DNA of 16,825 nt from Burkholderiales bacterium (GCA_014379045.1 JACMMK010000055.1:1-16825); one strand, 5' to 3'; shown: positions 6,803 through 14,347, numbered from the stretch's first letter. A program made the numbers and translations. The notes: generated by a model from the sequence alone, not told the origin.

Positions 6803-7264
6803 TTATCGCGGGCTCGCCCCGAACCGCGAACACGCGATCTTCGCCGCTCTCCACGCTGCACCCAGGCTTGCCGAAAACAGCGTCGAGGCGAGACGATCGA
6901 AAGCGGACCGCGCAGGAACGTTCCGCTGCACCACCACCACTGCCACCTCGAGACCGCAGCACTCCATGACGACGTCGCCTCGGGAGGCGATCGTCGTGCT
7001 TTCACCGGCGCCGATCACCTGATCCGCGAGGGAACCGGTCTCGGTCAACCAGACCCTTCCTGCATGCACGGTCACATTTGCGCCGGCGCCCAGTCGAAGT
7101 TTGATCGGTCGGCCGGCTTGCAATCGCGACACCTCGGCGGGTCGGGAAGAGAACGCCGGCGAGGACGCATGCCAACGCATCCGGAGCGCGGAAGACTGGT
7201 CGGACGCCCGCAGACCCCAGGCGGCACGGAGAGAGTTTTGTGTGGAGTTTTGTGTGGTTTTCAT
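6803..7264 (-). CDS. DUF2917 domain protein
   Basis: The 153-residue protein carries one DUF2917-like domain at about 46-115. It begins with a hydrophilic strand (VSRLQAGRPIKLRL), followed by the family's best marker GRVWLTETGSLADQ (69-82), an AGES turn and a final beta strand (EVAVVVV). The pattern is cupin-like beta. The family is frequent in Burkholderiales and has no established biochemical function. The N-terminal 40 residues are low in pattern and begin with a repeated TQNS encoded by a perfect 12-bp tandem repeat. A later start (M29) would also keep the whole domain. The gene is divergent from the MocR-type regulator 7417-8910, a common arrangement for this family next to regulators, so control by that regulator is possible. 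The last 35 residues (FDRLASTLF onward) look helical. Confidence 0.7.
   Translation of the reverse strand: MKTTQNSTQNSLRAAWGLRASDQSSALRMRWHASSPAFSSRPAEVSRLQAGRPIKLRLGAGANVTVHAGRVWLTETGSLADQVIGAGESTTIASRGDVVMECCGLEVAVVVVQRNVPARSAFDRLASTLFSASLGAAWRAAKIACSRFGASPR
7233..7256. repeat. Perfect 12-bp tandem repeat at the start of the DUF2917 gene
   Basis: The unit GAGTTTTGTGTG occurs twice in direct tandem (7233-7244 and 7245-7256), followed by a partial GTTTT. It lies in the first codons of the DUF2917 gene and encodes the repeated TQNS. Because 12 is a multiple of three, gain or loss of a unit would keep the frame. Confidence 0.8.
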
Positions 7265-7318
7265 GAATCGGAAGTTAGGCGTGCGGGCCTTTGCCTGCCA
7301 GCCTCACCTCCCGCCCAA

Positions 7319-7348
7319 TGTGACAGACACAGTTTGTTGTCCGGATAA
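7319..7348. promoter_or_regulatory. Dyad-symmetric elements in the DUF2917/MocR divergent spacer
   Basis: Two imperfect dyads sit side by side: TGTGACAGACACA (7319-7331, TGTG/CACA arms) and TTGTCCGGATAA (7337-7348, near-palindrome with one mismatched pair). They lie in the 152-bp gap between divergent start codons and could be operator or promoter parts. The arms are short, so chance is possible. Confidence 0.3.
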
Positions 7349-7372
7349 AGTGTGTGGGTCGTCGTAGGGCGC

Positions 7373-7409
7373 TTCTGTACTGGTCGAACCGCGGCATTTC
7401 GGTACAGAA
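7373..7409. promoter_or_regulatory. Perfect 8-bp inverted repeat just upstream of the MocR-type regulator
   Basis: TTCTGTAC (7373-7380) and GTACAGAA (7402-7409) are exact reverse complements with centres 29 bp apart, close to three helical turns. The right arm ends 7 bp before the ATG at 7417 and overlaps a -10-like CAGAAT (7405-7410). MocR-type regulators often bind paired sites and control themselves, so an autoregulatory operator is a reasonable inference. No Shine-Dalgarno precedes the ATG, so a leaderless transcript is possible. Confidence 0.5.
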
Positions 7410-7416
7410 TCCGGCC

Positions 7417-8910
7417 ATGAACGCGCCCGGAATGTTGTACGCACAGGTCGCCGACGTGCTCGCACAGTCGATTCGCACCGGCACGCTCCGGCGCGGCGAG
7501 CGCCTGATGTCGGTACGCGACGCGGCGCGCCGGCACGGGGTGTCGGTGGCGACGGCGATCCAGGCGTATCGCTCACTCGAAGACGCGCAGATGATCGAGG
7601 CGCGCCCGCGTTCCGGCTTCTACGTCGCGGCGCGCGCGACCCGGTTGCCGGAGCCCAAGGCGACGAGGCCCCCGGAGCGCCCGCGTACCGTCGAGCTTCA
7701 TGCGATCGCCGCGCAGGTCAAGCGCCTCGCCTACGACCCGGATTTCGTCTCGTTCGGTTCGGCTTGCCCGGGAAACGATCTCTTCGACAACGACCGCGTG
7801 CGCCGCGTCGTCAACCGTACGATCCAGCGCTCACGATCGCTGCTGACTCACTACCCGTTCGGACCCGGCCAGGAATGCCTGCGCCGTGCGATCGCCCGCT
7901 ACGCACTCGGCCTCGGATGCGTACTCTCTGCCGACCAGATCGTGATCACGAGCGGTTGCATCGACGCGATCTCACTCGCGTTGCGCGCGGTGACGCAGCC
8001 GGGCGATATCGTCGCGCTCGAGTCGCCCGCCTACTTTTCTTTTCTCGAAATCCTGCAGACGCTGCAGTTGAAGGCGCTGGAAATTCCAACGCACCCTCGT
8101 ACCGGTTTGTCATTGAACGCGCTGCAGCTCGCACTCGACACGCAGCCGGTGCGCGCGCTGCTCACCGTGCCAACGCTGTCGAACCCGATGGGTGCGTGCA
8201 TGCCACAGGCGGAACGCCGGCGACTCGCGGGCATGGCGGCCGCGCATGACATCGCTTTGATCGAGGACGTGGTCTACAACGAGCTCGCGGTGCAGGACGA
8301 TAAACGGCGCGCCATACAATCTTTCGACGACACCGGTCACGTGATGCTGTGTGGTTCGTTTACCAAGACGATCGCGCCGGGCATTCGCCTGGGTTGGATG
8401 CACGGCGGTCGCTGGCACGACAAGGTGGCGCGCCTGCAAGCAGTCACGAGTGGCACGAACACCCCCGTGATGGAGACGGCGCTCGCCGAACTGATTTCGC
8501 AGACGGGACAGGAGGCCGCCTACCGGCAACTGCGCACTGCGATAGCCTCACGGGTGGATCAAGCGCGCTCCCTGATCGCGGCGAGTTTTCCGAAAGGCAC
8601 GCGGGTCACCGATCCACCCGGCGGGTATATTCTCTGGGTCGAGCTCCCGCCGACAGTCGACGGGCTGGAAGTCTACGAGGCGTGCATCGCCGAACGCATC
8701 TGCGTTGCGCCGGGCTCGCTGTTCAGTACGTCGAAGCGTTACTCGCACTGCTTGCGGCTCAGTGTGGGTTTGCGCTGGACGAATCTGGAGCGGCAGGCGT
8801 TGTGTCGCATCGGCGAGATCGCGACGACGATGGCTGAACGGGCGGAGCAACCTGCAGGAACCCGCAATTCCGACGTCGAACCGCTGCGTGAGCGCGTCCT
8901 CAGCCGCTAG
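7417..8910 (+). CDS. MocR-family transcriptional regulator (GntR HTH fused to PLP aminotransferase fold)
   Basis: From the ATG at 7417 the product has 497 residues, normal for MocR/PdxR regulators. The N-terminal 75 residues are a GntR winged helix (YAQVADVLAQSIRTG, LMSVRDAARRHGVSVATAIQAY, RSGFYV). From about 110 onward the class I aminotransferase fold follows: HYPFGPGQECLR (145-156), ITSGCIDAISLAL (177-189), SNPMG (255-259), IEDVVYNEL (282-290) and GSFTKTIAPGIRLGW (313-327). K317 is the residue expected to bind pyridoxal phosphate. Such proteins sense PLP or an amino compound and usually control a neighbouring gene and themselves. Candidate targets here are the divergent DUF2917 gene and the regulator itself; no aminotransferase or PLP biosynthesis gene is adjacent. 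An in-frame GTG at 7354 would add 21 residues without homology. Confidence 0.9.
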   Translation: MNAPGMLYAQVADVLAQSIRTGTLRRGERLMSVRDAARRHGVSVATAIQAYRSLEDAQMIEARPRSGFYVAARATRLPEPKATRPPERPRTVELHAIAAQVKRLAYDPDFVSFGSACPGNDLFDNDRVRRVVNRTIQRSRSLLTHYPFGPGQECLRRAIARYALGLGCVLSADQIVITSGCIDAISLALRAVTQPGDIVALESPAYFSFLEILQTLQLKALEIPTHPRTGLSLNALQLALDTQPVRALLTVPTLSNPMGACMPQAERRRLAGMAAAHDIALIEDVVYNELAVQDDKRRAIQSFDDTGHVMLCGSFTKTIAPGIRLGWMHGGRWHDKVARLQAVTSGTNTPVMETALAELISQTGQEAAYRQLRTAIASRVDQARSLIAASFPKGTRVTDPPGGYILWVELPPTVDGLEVYEACIAERICVAPGSLFSTSKRYSHCLRLSVGLRWTNLERQALCRIGEIATTMAERAEQPAGTRNSDVEPLRERVLSR

Positions 8911-8992
8911 CGGCGTCAACCCGGCAAGCTGCGAGCCGGCAGGCGTCGTCGCGAGTACTGCGCTTGGCGAGCACCCGTCAGCACGAACTTCG

Positions 8993-9021
8993 TTGATCTT
9001 GCGTCGCGCGGTCGATACATT
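8993..9021 (+). promoter_or_regulatory. Candidate sigma70 promoter of the dienelactone hydrolase gene
   Basis: TTGATC (8993-8998) and TACATT (9016-9021) each match the -35/-10 consensus at four of six positions and are 17 bp apart, 38 bp before the ATG at 9059. No other gene occupies this 148-bp spacer. Confidence 0.4.
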
Positions 9022-9058
9022 GCCGCTCGTTGCATCCGTTGACACCGAAGAACCACCC

Positions 9059-9967
9059 ATGACCGCACCAATCCGCCACGACCAGCCGGACGGCGTCACC
9101 CAGCTCGAGATCGACCAGCGCGTGTTCGATCTGTACGACGAATACTGCCACGGCCGGCTCGACCGGCGCGACTTCCTGCTGCGCGCGGCGGCGGTGACCG
9201 TCGGTGGCCTCGCGATGGCGCAGGCGCTGATGCCGCGCTATGCAGCGGCGCAGACGATCTCGTTCACCGATCCCCGCCTTAAGGCGCAGTACGTCAACTA
9301 TCCATCGCCCGGCGGCAATTCGGGGCAGATGCGCGGCTATCTGGTCCAGCCATCGGGGCCGGGGCCCTTCCCCGCGGTGCTGGTGATCCACGAAAACCGC
9401 GGTCTCAATCCGTATATCGAGGACGTCGCCCGACGCGTCGCGGTCGACGGCTTCCTCGCGCTTGCTCCCGACGGTTTGTTTCCTGCCGGCGGCTACCCCG
9501 GCAACGACGATGATGGCCGGTCGCTGCAGGCAAAGCTCGACCCGCCGAAGCTGCGTACCGACATGGTCAACAGCGCTCGGTTCCTCAAGGCACATCCGCT
9601 CTCGAACGGCAAGTTGGGCACCACCGGTTTCTGCTGGGGCGGCGGCGTGACGAACTACCTCGCGACCGTACTCGGACCCGACCTGCTCGCCGGCGCTCCG
9701 TACTACGGCGCAGCCGCCGAGACGGCGAGCGTGCCCAACATCAAGGCGCCCCTGCTGATTCATTATGCCGAGAAGGACCCCGGCATCAACGGGATGCGAC
9801 CGGCGTTCGAGGCGGCGCTGAAGGCTGCAGGGGTGCCGCACGAAGTGCACACCTACGCCGGCACCCAACACGGGTTTCACAACGACTCGACGCCGCGGTA
9901 CAACGAGGCATCGGCGAAGCTGTCCTGGGACCGCACCGTGGCGTTTTTCAGGAAGCGGCTTGCCTGA
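9059..9967 (+). CDS. Dienelactone hydrolase family protein, Tat-exported
   Basis: The 302-residue product begins with a twin-arginine signal: DRRDFLLR at 35-42, a hydrophobic stretch at about 43-57 and a YAAAQT cleavage region near 61-66. Folded export to the periplasm is therefore expected. The rest is an alpha/beta-hydrolase of the dienelactone hydrolase family with the Cys-Asp-His triad: HENRGLN (E112 near the active site), GFCWGGG (C192), EKDPGING (D240) and TQHGFHND (H271). Family members hydrolyse lactones or esters; the exact substrate is unknown. The start at 9059 gives a complete Tat peptide, although the frame is open further upstream. It has its own candidate promoter and ends in a palindrome over the stop codon. 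Tat-exported homologues of this type are common in Proteobacteria and are usually annotated only to family. Confidence 0.88.
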   Translation: MTAPIRHDQPDGVTQLEIDQRVFDLYDEYCHGRLDRRDFLLRAAAVTVGGLAMAQALMPRYAAAQTISFTDPRLKAQYVNYPSPGGNSGQMRGYLVQPSGPGPFPAVLVIHENRGLNPYIEDVARRVAVDGFLALAPDGLFPAGGYPGNDDDGRSLQAKLDPPKLRTDMVNSARFLKAHPLSNGKLGTTGFCWGGGVTNYLATVLGPDLLAGAPYYGAAAETASVPNIKAPLLIHYAEKDPGINGMRPAFEAALKAAGVPHEVHTYAGTQHGFHNDSTPRYNEASAKLSWDRTVAFFRKRLA

Positions 9968-9982
9968 GAATTCAGAATTCTC
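9966..9982. repeat. 17-nt palindrome with two GAATTC sites over the dienelactone hydrolase stop codon
   Basis: GAGAATTC (9966-9973) and GAATTCTC (9975-9982) are perfect inverted arms around a single A. The first two bases belong to the TGA stop (9965-9967). The AT-rich sequence stands out locally. The one-base loop is too tight for an RNA hairpin, so a DNA-binding site or chance is likelier than a terminator. Confidence 0.5.
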
Positions 9983-10030
9983 GTTGATTCGGGAGAGCCA
10001 CGCAGCATCGATCAGCGCACGAAGCTTGCA

Positions 10031-10058
10031 GACCCGGCACACCGCAGCGTGCCGGGTC
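10031..10058. terminator. Strong hairpin between convergent genes, possible bidirectional terminator
   Basis: GACCCGGCAC (10031-10040) and GTGCCGGGTC (10049-10058) form a perfect 10-bp GC-rich stem with an 8-nt loop. It sits between the stops of the dienelactone hydrolase (9967) and the AhpD-like gene (10081). No T-run follows on either strand, so classic intrinsic termination is uncertain; a 3'-end stabilising or attenuating role is also possible. Confidence 0.5.
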
Positions 10059-10080
10059 GCGTGCGCAGCCGCGCAGAAAC

Positions 10081-10626
10081 TCAGGCCGCGCGGCGCAGCT
10101 TGACCGCCGGAAAGTCGAGCGGTACGGCGAAGGCGACGTTCACGTAGTTGGTGAACAGGTTCAGGGCGACGTGGGCCACAATCTCGACGATCTCTTCGTC
10201 GCCAAAACCCACGGCCTGCAGTTCCTGCACATCGGCATCGCCGACGTGGCCGCGCGCGTCGACGAGCTTGAGTGCAAACCGCAACGCCGGCTGCGTCTTC
10301 ACATCCGCCGACTCCCCGGCCTGGGCATGCTGCATCTCTTCAGCTGTGGCGCCGGCCTTGCGGCCGAGCGCGGTGTGCGCTGCCAGGCAGTACTCGCAGG
10401 CGTTGCGCTCGGCCACGGCCACCGCGATCTGCTCAGCGAGCCTGGGCGCGATCACACCGCCGCCGAGTGCGCCGAATGCACCCCACATGCTCCTCAGCGC
10501 GGCGGGCGAATTGGCCACGGCGCGGAACATGTTGGGGGTGGTGCCGAAGGCGCCGTGAATAGGGTCGAGCAGCGCTTTGCGGTCGACGGTCGTGTTGTTG
10601 CGATCGATGAGGTGGACGCGGTTCAT
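10081..10626 (-). CDS. Carboxymuconolactone decarboxylase / AhpD-like alkylhydroperoxidase family protein
   Basis: The 181-residue all-helical protein has the AhpD-type redox centre AERNACEYCLAAHTALG (72-88), with C77, C80 and H84 in the C-x-x-C-x-x-x-H arrangement. Family members reduce peroxides or act as decarboxylase-fold thiol enzymes in the cytoplasm. The N-terminal half (AFGTTPNMFRAVANSPAAL) is typical of stand-alone members around 180 residues, which are often annotated as uncharacterised peroxidase-related enzymes. The start ATG at 10626 has a good ribosome site, AAGGA, about 6 nt upstream. The gene is divergent from an AraC-type regulator at 10830, a frequent pairing for this family, and the 203-bp gap should contain its promoter. 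That the regulator controls it is inferred. Confidence 0.87.
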   Translation of the reverse strand: MNRVHLIDRNNTTVDRKALLDPIHGAFGTTPNMFRAVANSPAALRSMWGAFGALGGGVIAPRLAEQIAVAVAERNACEYCLAAHTALGRKAGATAEEMQHAQAGESADVKTQPALRFALKLVDARGHVGDADVQELQAVGFGDEEIVEIVAHVALNLFTNYVNVAFAVPLDFPAVKLRRAA

Positions 10627-10829
10627 GAGTGTTCCTTGATTTCAGGTGGGGGAGTAAGGGTTGGAATGCATACGATCCGGAGGCAGAACTGGCCTGCGCG
10701 CACGACGCATCGACCGTGTCGACGATCTGCTTCGTGCATCGGTGCACAGGGGCAGTTTCCGATTCGACGGGCTATCATTGGGTTCATATCTTCCGAATAA
10801 CATTCCATTTCGTCCACAACGGACCATCG
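10627..10829. promoter_or_regulatory. Divergent promoter region between the AhpD-like gene and AraC regulator
   Basis: This 203-bp spacer contains the start regions of both genes. A Shine-Dalgarno (AAGGA, minus strand) lies next to the AhpD-like ATG. The stretch 10770-10810 is visibly more AT-rich, with TATCAT at 10773-10778 as a -10-like element for the regulator, but no good -35 partner was found. No clear long inverted repeat was seen. Confidence 0.4.
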
Positions 10830-11699
10830 ATGGCTTCGAATGCCGGTGCGTCGGTCGATCGCCTGTCGGCGCTGCTGGAGCGCTTTCGAGTGCGCGCGCA
10901 TCTCTTCCACGCCGGAGCCCTCTGCGGTGTGACGCGCTTCGACGCTGAAGCCGGGCGTGGCTTCCTGCACGTGCTGCGTCGGGGTGAGATGGTCTTGACG
11001 CATCGGCGACGCAGCGGCGTGCCGCACAGGATCGAGGTCAGCGAACCCACGCTGTTGTTCTATCCGAGTCCACTCGAACACCAGTTCCACACCGCGCCCA
11101 GCGACGGCGCCGACTTCGTATGCGCAACGGTAGACTTCGAAGGCGGCACACGACATCCGGTAGTGGTGGCGCTGCCGCCGGTACTGGTGCTGCCGCTGCG
11201 CGCCGTCGATGGGCTCGATCAAAGCTTGGCACTGTTGTTTGCCGAGACCGAACGTTTGCGCTGCGGTCAACGATTGCTGGCGGACCGCCTGTTCGAAGTG
11301 CTGTTGCTGCAGTTGCTGCGCTGGCTGTTGGACCACCCCGAGGCGGCCGGCGTGCCGGCGGGCCTGATCTACGGCCTGTCGCACCCGAAGCTCGCGCGCG
11401 CGCTGACGGCAATGCACGCAAACCCTGGGGGCGACTGGGCTCTTTCGTCGATGGCCGAGGCCGCCAGCATGTCGCGCAGTGCCTTTGCGGCTGAGTTCAA
11501 GCGGCACGTGGGCGCCACACCCGCCGAGTATTTGCTCCAGTGGCGCGTGTCGATCGCGCAATCGATGCTGCTGTCGGGCGCGTCCATCAAGCGCGTGAGC
11601 GAGAAGCTGGGTTACGCGAGCGCTGCGTCTTTCTCGCGGGCCTTTGCCCAATCGGTCGGTCGATCACCGAGGACCTGGTTGCAGGGCAGGCAGGAGTAG
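10830..11699 (+). CDS. AraC-family transcriptional regulator with cupin-type sensor domain
   Basis: From the ATG at 10830 the product has 289 residues. Residues 15-115 form a cupin-like sensor of the type seen in AraC regulators beside oxidoreductase genes (FHAGALCGVTRF, GFLHVLRRGEM, ALLFYPSPLEHQFH-like pattern). The C-terminal 100 residues carry two helix-turn-helix motifs: WALSSMAEAASMSRSAFAAE (203-222) with GATPAEYLLQWRV, then IKRVSEKLGYASAASFSRAF (253-272) with GRSPRTW. Such proteins usually activate a divergently encoded target in response to a small compound. Here that target is most likely the AhpD-like gene. The frame is open upstream to 10629, but that part crosses the promoter region and has no cupin features, so 10830 is preferred although its ribosome site is weak. 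Confidence 0.87.
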   Translation: MASNAGASVDRLSALLERFRVRAHLFHAGALCGVTRFDAEAGRGFLHVLRRGEMVLTHRRRSGVPHRIEVSEPTLLFYPSPLEHQFHTAPSDGADFVCATVDFEGGTRHPVVVALPPVLVLPLRAVDGLDQSLALLFAETERLRCGQRLLADRLFEVLLLQLLRWLLDHPEAAGVPAGLIYGLSHPKLARALTAMHANPGGDWALSSMAEAASMSRSAFAAEFKRHVGATPAEYLLQWRVSIAQSMLLSGASIKRVSEKLGYASAASFSRAFAQSVGRSPRTWLQGRQE

Positions 11700-11809
11700 C
11701 GCTGCTCATGGCTGGGCCGTCACCGAGTTCTAGAGAACTGTCGTCTTGCCACTGCTGCCGTTGCTCTTGAGCTTTCGGAAGGCCCTGTGGGCGATACCTT
11801 CGTATCCAT

Positions 11810-12523
11810 CTATCCAGGTGCTGAGGCAATCAGGTAGTACGCGCGCTTACCCGAAAGGCTTTGCTTGATGAGCCTCGTGTTCTCGTCGATCATCACCTCT
11901 TCCTCGCCGCTCTCTAGGGCGGCAAGCGCGTCCGCAGCGACATGGTCCGGGTTCGACTTCTTCAGGTCGAAACCCCGCGTCATGTCCGTATCCATGTATC
12001 CCACGTGCAATCCCAACACTTGGATGCCTTTCTCGCGAAGCTCGATCCGTAAAGCGTTCGTATAACTCCAGGCCGCGGACTTCGTCGCTGAGTAAGCGGA
12101 CAACATCGGCCGCGAAAACCAGCTCGTATCCGACAGCACGTTCACGATGGCACCGCCACCGTTCGTTGCGATGACGGGTGCGAATGCCTGGCTGGCCATG
12201 ACAAGGCCGTAGAAGTTGGTCTCGAAGATTTCACGCGCCAAGCCGATCCAACCCGGGTCAAGAGTACTGTCCATCAAGCGCGCGATGCCGGCATTGTTGA
12301 TGAGCAGGGTGACGTCGGCGCATTCGGACGCCGCGGCGGCAATGCTTCGCGGATCCGTCACGTCCAGCTGGATGGGCACGACACCGGGAATGTCTTTCAT
12401 ACCCAGTGTCCGGGTGCCCGCGTAAACCTTCCTGGCGCCCCGAGCGAGTACGGCGCGTGTGAGAGAAAGGCCAAGGCCGCGGTTGGCGCCTGTTACGAAT
12501 GCAGTCGAGCCATGTAAGTCCAA
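11810..12523 (-). CDS. Short-chain dehydrogenase/reductase (SDR) family oxidoreductase
   Basis: This is a classical SDR of 237 residues. It shows the nucleotide-binding TGANRGLG (11-18), LDVTD (53-57, adenine-ring side), NNAG (76-79) and the catalytic S131, Y144, K148 set in VLSDTSW and YSATK. An arginine after the Gly motif and the TRT pattern (37-39) hint at NADP(H). The C-terminus is short. The start is TTG at 12523 because AAGGAG stands exactly 6 nt upstream; a TTG six codons earlier (12541) would place this ribosome site inside the gene. Substrate is unknown. The gene stands alone, with 110 bp to the AraC regulator stop and 256 bp to the methyltransferase gene. Its codon composition appears less GC-rich than the surrounding genes. 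Confidence 0.88.
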   Translation of the reverse strand: MDLHGSTAFVTGANRGLGLSLTRAVLARGARKVYAGTRTLGMKDIPGVVPIQLDVTDPRSIAAAASECADVTLLINNAGIARLMDSTLDPGWIGLAREIFETNFYGLVMASQAFAPVIATNGGGAIVNVLSDTSWFSRPMLSAYSATKSAAWSYTNALRIELREKGIQVLGLHVGYMDTDMTRGFDLKKSNPDHVAADALAALESGEEEVMIDENTRLIKQSLSGKRAYYLIASAPG

Positions 12524-12779
12524 AGTACACTCCTTGAGCAAGAGGTTGACATCGGTATTGCGTGTTGCAACCGATCTTCAACGCACATGACACCACCTCC
12601 GTCGCAGCGCGGCCATTGGACCATCGTGTCGCTCTTCGGAAGAGTCAGTCACCACGGGTGCGCAAGCCGCGGAGCTCGTCTGCATCGCGGGTGTCTGTTT
12701 CGGCGCCGCTTCAGCAGACGCACGAAGCCAAGATCAGCCGTTGCGGTGGTTCTTGTAAAAAGCCGCAATAGCGCTCCGA
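12524..12779. other. Intergenic region between the SDR and methyltransferase genes
   Basis: These 256 bp show no convincing gene; the small open frames are arginine- and serine-rich shadows. The SDR promoter should lie here. On the minus strand TTGAAG followed after 17 bp by ATACCG is the best but weak candidate. No T-run hairpin for the upstream methyltransferase was seen. Confidence 0.4.
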
Positions 12780-13400
12780 CTAGGGGCGCGAAGTTCGCAG
12801 TTCAGGCTTTCGGTAGAAGTCGAACGTGTGTCGATGCGGCGCGTCGATCCTCAGTCGCGCCGTTTGCAATGGTTCGAACATCAGCGGCTCGAAGCGGCGC
12901 AACGCCGGCACATTCTCCGGCAGCACGCGGTTGCGCGGCGCGATGTCGTTCCACCCCAGCACCAGCTCGCCGCGCTCACGCAAGTGCCGATGGCACGCCG
13001 CGAACGCGGTGTCGGCATCTTCGAGCGTATTCAATCCCCAGCCGAGCACTCCATTGCAGATGACGAGGTCGAAATGCTCGCCCTGCACGTGATCGCCGAG
13101 GTTCTCGACACGTCCGACGACATGGCGCTGGGCACCGTAGCGACGCCGCCGCGCAACCGGATCGATCGTCCAGTAGTCCCGGCCGCGGAACAGGTCGCCG
13201 TAGTGCTGCGTGTAGGCTGCGCATCCGACGAACAGCACTCGTTCGATGTCGGTGCGGCTTGCATAGGCAGGCAGGATCACCTGTTCAAGAACGCGCCGAT
13301 CTTCGGCAAGCCGATTTGTGCCGAGGCCAAGTGCGCTGCGTGCAGCCGAAAGTATCGACCGCACCATGCCGTGAGCCGCTGGCGAAATCGTGGCGAGCAT
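12780..13400 (-). CDS. Class I SAM-dependent methyltransferase-like protein
   Basis: The 206-residue protein has a Rossmann methyltransferase pattern: RVLFVGCAAYTQHY (54-67, motif I), the acidic YWTIDP (76-81) at the end of strand 2, FDLVICNGVLGWGLN (110-124, motif IV region) and a helix followed by ERGELVLGWND (142-152). Motif I is degenerate, VGCAAYT instead of a glycine-rich VGCGTG, so SAM binding should not be taken for granted. The segment DRRVLEQVILPAY before motif I and the histidine-rich RIDAPHRHTFDFYRK (184-198) near the end could contact substrate. It resembles small methyltransferases found among sugar or surface-glycan genes. No operon partner is tight: 167 bp separate it from the FkbM gene, and GATAAT (13487-13492 on the minus strand) may be its -10. 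M12 is an alternative start. Confidence 0.65.
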   Translation of the reverse strand: MLATISPAAHGMVRSILSAARSALGLGTNRLAEDRRVLEQVILPAYASRTDIERVLFVGCAAYTQHYGDLFRGRDYWTIDPVARRRRYGAQRHVVGRVENLGDHVQGEHFDLVICNGVLGWGLNTLEDADTAFAACHRHLRERGELVLGWNDIAPRNRVLPENVPALRRFEPLMFEPLQTARLRIDAPHRHTFDFYRKPELRTSRP

Positions 13401-13567
13401 CGGAGTCGAGCGATGGATCAGTTGGGAGGTGCGTCGAGCGACAGCGCGGGCCAGCGCGGGAAGTGAACGTCTTGACTAGCCCTTGAATTATCCCGCGCGC
13501 TCCGCGCTTGTACACCGGTTCACCGCGTACGACGCACAAAGCGACTCACGGCAGGCTGCCTTGCAGG

Positions 13568-14347
13568 CTACTTCAGAACGTACCAATCGTCGAAGCGTGA
13601 CAGCTCCGGGAAGACCCGATAATAGCCATGCCTGGACAACAATTGGAACAGCTCTTCCCGCATTGGCGTGTAGTTGTGCTCGCATGTGATGACGCGAAAC
13701 TTTCTACGATTGAAGTCGAACGCGCTCAGGATCTCGAACTCGCTTCCCTCGGTATCGATGGACAGATAGTCCACCAGCGCAGGCGCCCCATGCTTCTCGA
13801 GCAAGTCGTTGAGCGAGATCGTATTGACCTGATACGTCGTTCCACGCCGTCTGATCTTGCGATGGCGATCGCCCGCACTGAAACTGTCGATGGTGGAGAA
13901 CTCGCCTTCGGCAACTTCATTGAAGGTCAGTTTCGATCCTGTCTCCTTCCAGACGCAATCGAACTCGAGCGCCGCCTTTCGATTGCGCTTCAGCGCTTCA
14001 CGCCACTGCTGCGCGGGCTCTGCCAGAATTCCGGTCCAGTCGAACTCCTTTTCGAGCAGATGCGTATTCGAAAGAGTTTCTCCGTTCGTCGCCCCAAACT
14101 CGACGAAGTAGCCGTTTCTCTTGAAGTCGGTCTGCGCCAAGACGAACAGGTCTTGTCGCAGCTGCGCTTTCGACTTGTACAGGATGTGGACAAGCGGAGC
14201 CGTGTAGTGTGCAGGGAAGGTTCGCAACAGGGCGATGTCATCGAAAGATTGTTCCTTCGCCTTCAGCGCTCTGAGGGTTTCATAGCGGGTTATGCCTAGC
14301 CCCAGCGCTTTGAGCGAGGATCTGACGGCATTTCTTATAATTGACAT
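13568..14347 (-). CDS. FkbM-family methyltransferase
   Basis: The 259-residue protein matches FkbM-type methyltransferases: QLRQDLFVL (62-70), GYFVEFGATNGETLSNT (79-95, SAM-binding motif I), WTGILAEP (104-111), VNTISLNDLLEKHG (174-187) and VDYLSIDTEGSEFEIL (192-207), ending in a YYRVF/DDWYVL strand pair. Family members O-methylate sugars or other small molecules, often in lipopolysaccharide, capsule or secondary-metabolite pathways. The ATG at 14347 is preferred because GGAGGG lies 8 nt upstream; an ATG 21 codons earlier (14410) lacks this and adds nothing recognisable. The gene looks noticeably lower in GC than the rest of the window, with AAA/TTC-type codons and many lysines, which suggests recent acquisition as seen in surface-glycan loci. 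No transposase is next to it. Confidence 0.85.
   Translation of the reverse strand: MSIIRNAVRSSLKALGLGITRYETLRALKAKEQSFDDIALLRTFPAHYTAPLVHILYKSKAQLRQDLFVLAQTDFKRNGYFVEFGATNGETLSNTHLLEKEFDWTGILAEPAQQWREALKRNRKAALEFDCVWKETGSKLTFNEVAEGEFSTIDSFSAGDRHRKIRRRGTTYQVNTISLNDLLEKHGAPALVDYLSIDTEGSEFEILSAFDFNRRKFRVITCEHNYTPMREELFQLLSRHGYYRVFPELSRFDDWYVLK

Noticed and set aside
6483..6962. 160-codon upstream extension of the SIR2 gene
   Set aside because: No domain or conserved pattern, it overlaps the DUF2917 gene, and a good ribosome site precedes the ATG at 6482.
11726..11739. AGTTCT-AG-AGAACT dyad after the AraC regulator
   Set aside because: Six-base arms with a 2-nt centre cannot form a useful RNA hairpin and no T-run follows; may be chance.
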